The position numbers and the translations under genes are program-made. The notes under the pieces were generated by a model. The model searched no databases, had not been told where the DNA came from, and was given only the letters and a program-made list of their open reading frames with translations. Shown here one piece after another: positions 30,729 through 33,920 of a stretch of 33,920 nt of DNA; the stretch's first letter is position 1, and each line of letters opens with the position of its first letter. Location of the stretch: positions 1-33,920 of the forward strand of contig JAEDLK010000016.1 of NCBI GenBank assembly GCA_016295355.1, written 5' to 3'. The stretch is from Clostridiaceae bacterium. GTDB taxonomy: Bacteria; Bacillota; Clostridia; Oscillospirales; Acutalibacteraceae.

Positions 30729-31214
30729 TTATTCGGCAGGCGGCGCAATGGGCTTGCAGACATCAACCCATCCGCTTGCCCCGGCATACCGTTCTAATTC
30801 GTCAATCGTCAGTTCGATGGCGCTGTTTGAACTGCCGCAGGCCGGAAACACCGTCTCAAAGCGTTTCAGCGATTGGTCAAGATAAATCTCAACACCGTCA
30901 TTTACCGCAAAGGGACAAACACCGCCAACCGCATGGCCGACCAACCGTTCAACATCCTCTATCACCGGCATCTTGGCCTTTGTGCCAAAGCGCTCCTTAA
31001 ACCGATGGTTATCAACCTTCACATCCCCTGCCGCCACAATCAGCACGCAGGACCCATCCGGCAGCACAAAGGACAGTGTTTTGGCAATGCGCTGTTCTTC
31101 ACAGCCAAGTGCCTTGGCCGCCAAGGCCACCGTAGCGCTGGAAACATCAAATTCCCGAATTTTTTCCTCCAACCCTAACGGACGGAAGTATTCTTTGACC
31201 TTTTGAATGGACAC
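30729..31214 (-). CDS. YbaK/ProX-family aminoacyl-tRNA deacylase
   Basis: This 161-residue protein belongs to the YbaK/EbsC family, which hydrolyses mischarged tRNA, mostly Cys-tRNA-Pro or Ala-tRNA-Pro. Family segments are CEEQRIAKTLSFVL (conserved Lys near residue 46), VKVDNHRFKERFG near 75, and the glycine loop VGGVCPFAVNDGVEIYLDQSL near 93-112. GTG 31214 is the start, eight bases after AGGGGG. It shares the strand of proS, 470 bp downstream of it. Because that ProRS lacks an editing domain, a trans-editing role is plausible. Which mischarged tRNA it clears cannot be told from sequence. Confidence 0.88.
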   Translation of the reverse strand: MSIQKVKEYFRPLGLEEKIREFDVSSATVALAAKALGCEEQRIAKTLSFVLPDGSCVLIVAAGDVKVDNHRFKERFGTKAKMPVIEDVERLVGHAVGGVCPFAVNDGVEIYLDQSLKRFETVFPACGSSNSAIELTIDELERYAGASGWVDVCKPIAPPAE

Positions 31215-31684
31215 GCCGTTATCCCCCTATTTATGTTCAGCACGGTGTGCATTTCCCAATCCGCCTGAAAACGTTTAATTCCGGCTCTTTTCATTGAATT
31301 GTCGCCCATAGGCCATCGGACGAACGAGTCTGTTGACGCAAGGCACTTCTAAATCTTCCCGAAAAAATCGGTGTTTAGCTATACCGTTATGCCTCAATCA
31401 AACACCATACCGTTCGCTTGCCGCCTTTTATGAACGGCTTTTCGTTCGTTTATTTAAGGTGCCTGCCTTGCTGCCGATTCGCAGTATCCACCCGTACAGA
31501 AATCCGGAGGCTCAACCTTCTTTGAACCTTACGAACAGAATGTATTTACCTGCACCACACTGCGAAGCGCCGCCTACCGGCATATGACCGGAGACAAGGT
31601 AAAGTGAAACGGAGATTCTTTTTTGTATGGCGGGTAGGATTTCATTCCCTTTAGCTAATTATGACAGTATTCAAACCTGCCACA
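31215..31684. other. 470-bp gap between proS and the deacylase gene, no recognised content
   Basis: Small inverted repeats are present (GAACGGCTTTTCGTTC near 31430, ACCGGCATATGACCGG near 31577). No strong terminator follows proS and no riboswitch consensus was recognised. Short open frames on both strands have no SD. It may be a decayed gene or an unassigned RNA. Confidence 0.4.
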
Positions 31685-33118
31685 TTAATATGCCTTGCCC
31701 CAATATAGCATATGCTTGGCCGGTTTGCCACAGCAAACGCAGGTATCGGACAAATGCTCTTCCTCAAACGGAATACATCGAGAGCTGACTCCGGCCTGCT
31801 CCTTCAGTTGATCCTCACAAGCTCTCTCGCCGCACCACATCGCACGGATAAAACCGGGTTTATGCTCAGCCATATCCATCATTTCTTCCATGTTATGAGC
31901 GTCATAAGTCATGGCCGAACGACGAGCCAACGCCTTCTCATACAGACCGTCGTGCACCGCCTTCAGCAATTCGGGGATTCTTTCCTCCAGCTCATCCAAG
32001 GACACAACCGTCTTTTCTCCGTTGTCACGGCGCACCAAAACACATTGATTGTTTTCAATATCTCTCGGGCCGATTTCCAAACGCAGCGGCACACCCTTCA
32101 TCTCATACTCGGCAAACTTCCAGCCGGGGGTGTTATCGCTGACATCCATACGGGCTCTGGACACCTTGGCAATGCGTTCGTAAACCTCTTTGGCTTTCTC
32201 GCACACGCCGGGCTTGTGTGCCGCAATCGGGATCACAACCACTTGAATGGGTGCAATGGCAGGCGGCAAAACCAACCCGCTGTCATCTCCGTGGGTCATA
32301 ATAACCGCCCCGATCAAACGAGTGGTGGTACCCCACGAGGTTTCATACGGTGTAACCAAATTGTTTTCCTGATCGGCAAACTGAATCCCAAAAGCACGGG
32401 CAAAGCCGTTGCCGAAGTAGTGCGAGGTGCCGCTCTGCAACGCCTTTCCGTCATGCATCAAGGCCTCTATGGTGTAGGTGGCCTCGGCGCCGGCAAAGCG
32501 TTCTTTTTCGGTCTTAACGCCCTTGACAACCGGCATGGCAAGATATTCCTCGGCAAATTGGGCGTAGACATTCAGCATCCGCTCGGTTTCGGCCTTAGCC
32601 TCCTCGGCCGAGGCATGAAGGGTATGGCCCTCCTGCCACAAAAACTCCCGCGAACGCAAGAACGGACGGGTGGTCTTTTCCCAACGCACCACACTGCACC
32701 ATTGGTTATACAGTTTGGGCAGGTCACGGTAAGAATGAACCACATTTTTGAAATGGTCGCAAAACAGCGTTTCAGAGGTCGGCCGCACGCACAGACGCTC
32801 GTCCAATTCCTCATCGCCGCCCTTGGTGACCCAAGCCACCTCCGGTGCAAATCCTTCAATATGATCCTTTTCCTTTTGCAAAAGGCTTTCCGGAATGAAC
32901 AATGGCATATACACATTTTCATGCCCTGTTTCTTTGAACATGGCATCCATTAAATGCTGAATCTTCTCCCAAATGGCATAGCCATACGGTCTGATAATCA
33001 TACAGCCCTTGACCGACGAGTAGTCAATCAATTCTGCCTTTAGGACAACATCCGTATACCACTGGGCAAAATCATCCTCCATAGAGGTTATTTCTTTGAC
33101 TAATTTTTCCTTCGACAT
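31685..33118 (-). CDS. proS: Prolyl-tRNA synthetase, eukaryote/archaeal type without editing domain
   Basis: This 477-residue class II synthetase charges tRNA-Pro. Conserved parts are MIIRPYGYAIWEKIQ near residue 32, RPTSET near 113, RWEKTTRPFLRSREFLWQEGHTLH near 145 and the GTSHYFGNGFARAFGIQF region near 225. The C-terminal zinc-like domain has CGERACED and CVCC and ends in KAY, as in the archaeal type. At 477 residues there is no room for the roughly 180-residue INS editing domain of the bacterial type (about 570). I chose ATG 33118, six bases after AAAGGTG. An ATG six bases earlier touches the SD. Confidence 0.93.
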   Translation of the reverse strand: MSKEKLVKEITSMEDDFAQWYTDVVLKAELIDYSSVKGCMIIRPYGYAIWEKIQHLMDAMFKETGHENVYMPLFIPESLLQKEKDHIEGFAPEVAWVTKGGDEELDERLCVRPTSETLFCDHFKNVVHSYRDLPKLYNQWCSVVRWEKTTRPFLRSREFLWQEGHTLHASAEEAKAETERMLNVYAQFAEEYLAMPVVKGVKTEKERFAGAEATYTIEALMHDGKALQSGTSHYFGNGFARAFGIQFADQENNLVTPYETSWGTTTRLIGAVIMTHGDDSGLVLPPAIAPIQVVVIPIAAHKPGVCEKAKEVYERIAKVSRARMDVSDNTPGWKFAEYEMKGVPLRLEIGPRDIENNQCVLVRRDNGEKTVVSLDELEERIPELLKAVHDGLYEKALARRSAMTYDAHNMEEMMDMAEHKPGFIRAMWCGERACEDQLKEQAGVSSRCIPFEEEHLSDTCVCCGKPAKHMLYWGKAY

Positions 33119-33136
33119 TTTCATCACCTTTTTTCT

Positions 33137-33165
33137 ATTATATCGAAACGCCTGGCTTTTTGCAA
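33137..33165 (-). promoter_or_regulatory. proS promoter
   Basis: On the minus strand TTGCAA (33165-33160), 17 bases, TATAAT (33142-33137). The leader would be only about 15 bases, so no T-box or riboswitch controls proS. Confidence 0.75.
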
Positions 33166-33228
33166 CCTCATAAATTAACTTTTTCTGTTTCCATGCGCTA
33201 TAATGGTTCTTTTTTTGCAAAGAAAGTA

Positions 33229-33257
33229 TTGACAAATGCCGATTTATTCAATATTAT
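33229..33257 (+). promoter_or_regulatory. acpP promoter
   Basis: TTGACA (33229-33234), 17 bases, TATTAT (33252-33257). The transcript begins next to the small hairpin GAGGC-TTTT-GCCTC (33265-33278), which may stabilise the 5' end. Confidence 0.85.
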
Positions 33258-33325
33258 TTTGGTAGAGGCTTTTGCCTCATCGATATTTTTGCGGGGCTGA
33301 CGGCCTCAAGAAGGAGAATTTACAA

Positions 33326-33556
33326 ATGGTTTTTGACAAAATCAAAGAAATTTTAGCGGAACAGTTGGATGCTGATCCCGAAACCATGACCATGGACACC
33401 CGTATTGCCGATGACCTCGGTGCCGACAGCTTGGATGTTGTGGAAATGCTAATGTCGATTGAAGACGAATATGATGTCGAGATTCCGGACCAGGTTGTTG
33501 AGGATATGAAGACCATCGGCGATGTGGTTAACTACATTCAGGAGCACCAAAACTAA
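33326..33556 (+). CDS. acpP: Acyl carrier protein
   Basis: This 76-residue acidic protein carries growing acyl chains in fatty acid synthesis. The phosphopantetheine site is the serine in GADSLDVVEM near residue 37. The helical pattern VFDKIKEILAEQL...IGDVVNYIQEHQ is complete. The start is ATG 33326, after AAGGAG at 8 bases. An upstream in-frame start would add 18 residues before the SD. It is monocistronic here, with its own promoter and terminator. The usual fab or plsX neighbours are absent. Confidence 0.95.
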   Translation: MVFDKIKEILAEQLDADPETMTMDTRIADDLGADSLDVVEMLMSIEDEYDVEIPDQVVEDMKTIGDVVNYIQEHQN

Positions 33557-33604
33557 TTGTCAACAACAGTGGATGGTTCTTCATAACAGTCACATTGTAT
33601 AAAC

Positions 33605-33649
33605 AACCGCATTGGCAGGCTTTCGCCTGCCAATGCGGTTTCTTTTTTG
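33605..33649 (+). terminator. acpP terminator
   Basis: AACCGCATTGGCAGGC (33605-33620) pairs perfectly with GCCTGCCAATGCGGTT (33625-33640). The loop is TTTC, followed by TCTTTTTTG. Strong intrinsic terminator. Confidence 0.92.
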
Positions 33650-33746
33650 TCAATCAAACCTATCCGTCAAGTCAAATGGTCACGTCAGCCGAGGCGGTCG
33701 ATGGCACAAGCAACAACCCTTTGGCACTGAATCATCCCGACCATCT

Positions 33747-33920
33747 GTTATAATGACTATAGAATATCGAAACGCTGGAAAGCGTTTCGATAAGCCGATT
33801 TTATCGGCTTTTGCAAATTCAAATACGCACTGTTTTGAATTTGCTCTATATTCATGGCAATGGTATCGACAAATTTTCTTTGAAAATTTGCTGCCAAATC
33901 GAAGATTTGGTGTCGAAATA
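33747..33920. repeat. Left part of the MITE-like element, cut by the window edge
   Basis: The end GTTATAATGACTATAGAATA matches the outer end of the repeat at 1-62 in inverse. Inside is a chain of hairpins: 33766-33776/33781-33791, AAGCCGAT/ATCGGCTT (33792-33810), GCAAATTCAAA/TTTGAATTTGC (33813-33844), CAAATTTTC/GAAAATTTG (33870-33890), CCAAATC-GAA-GATTTGG (33894-33910). CGACA/TGTCG embraces the last two. The last 24 bases equal the first 24 of the window. There is no coding content. 33650-33746 between the acpP terminator and this element shows nothing recognisable. Confidence 0.7.

Noticed and set aside
31333..31587. 84-codon + strand frame in the proS-deacylase gap
   Set aside because: There is no SD, the composition is odd and no family is recognised. 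Not called as a gene.
31712..32953. 413-codon open frame on the + strand opposite proS
   Set aside because: It is fully antisense to a well conserved synthetase, has no family features, and reflects codon bias in the real gene.
1..33920. Circular plasmid or phage suggested by identical ends
   Set aside because: The shared 24 bases lie in a dispersed repeat with a third, shortened copy at 14017-14073, and the content is core chromosomal.

Overview
The window is a 33.9-kb piece of a Firmicutes (Clostridia-like) chromosome, probably from an uncultured gut-type lineage. The main reasons are the unbroken S10-spc-alpha ribosomal protein cluster in Gram-positive order with a KOW protein between map and infA, a type III glutamine synthetase, a three-polypeptide archaeal-type glutamate synthase, LL-diaminopimelate aminotransferase, a T-box leader, KtrAB potassium uptake and a eukaryote/archaeal-type ProRS. 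No rRNA, tRNA, CRISPR array or intact transposase gene was seen.

Layout. 1-62: half of a palindromic repeat element. 341-2351 (+): ktrB-ktrA. 2463-9477 (-): dapL, dapF, pyrG and the three glutamate synthase genes, transcribed leftward from a promoter near 9.58 kb. 9.49-9.89 kb: a divergent control region. 9890-13868 (+): glnN (GSIII), a T-box leader and asnB. 13.87-14.46 kb: a non-coding island with a 57-bp copy of the repeat element, a probable group II intron remnant and a bidirectional terminator. 14595-29971 (-): 31 genes, transcribed from rpsJ at the right to rplQ at the left. 30.5-31.2 kb: a possible small RNA on the + strand and a YbaK-type deacylase gene (-). 31685-33118 (-): proS. 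33326-33556 (+): acpP. 33747-33920: the other half of the repeat element.

How the genes fit together. The left third is a glutamine hub. GSIII makes glutamine, and glutamate synthase, CTP synthase and asparagine synthetase spend it. GSIII and glutamate synthase are divergent. Each has a near-consensus promoter followed by a short leader in which a hairpin with the six-base loop AAAGGC overlaps a terminator hairpin. Loops with A at position 1 and G at position 4 are the hallmark of RNA sites for ANTAR antiterminator proteins, so both arms are probably switched together by one nitrogen-responsive antiterminator that lies outside the window. asnB is controlled separately by uncharged tRNA-Asn. 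proS lacks an editing domain, and the nearby YbaK-type deacylase could supply editing in trans.

The first and last 24 bases are identical and lie inside the same hairpin-rich repeat. Joined, the two ends rebuild one element with terminal inverted repeats. The simplest reading is a chromosomal contig that breaks in two copies of a MITE-like element, not a circular replicon.
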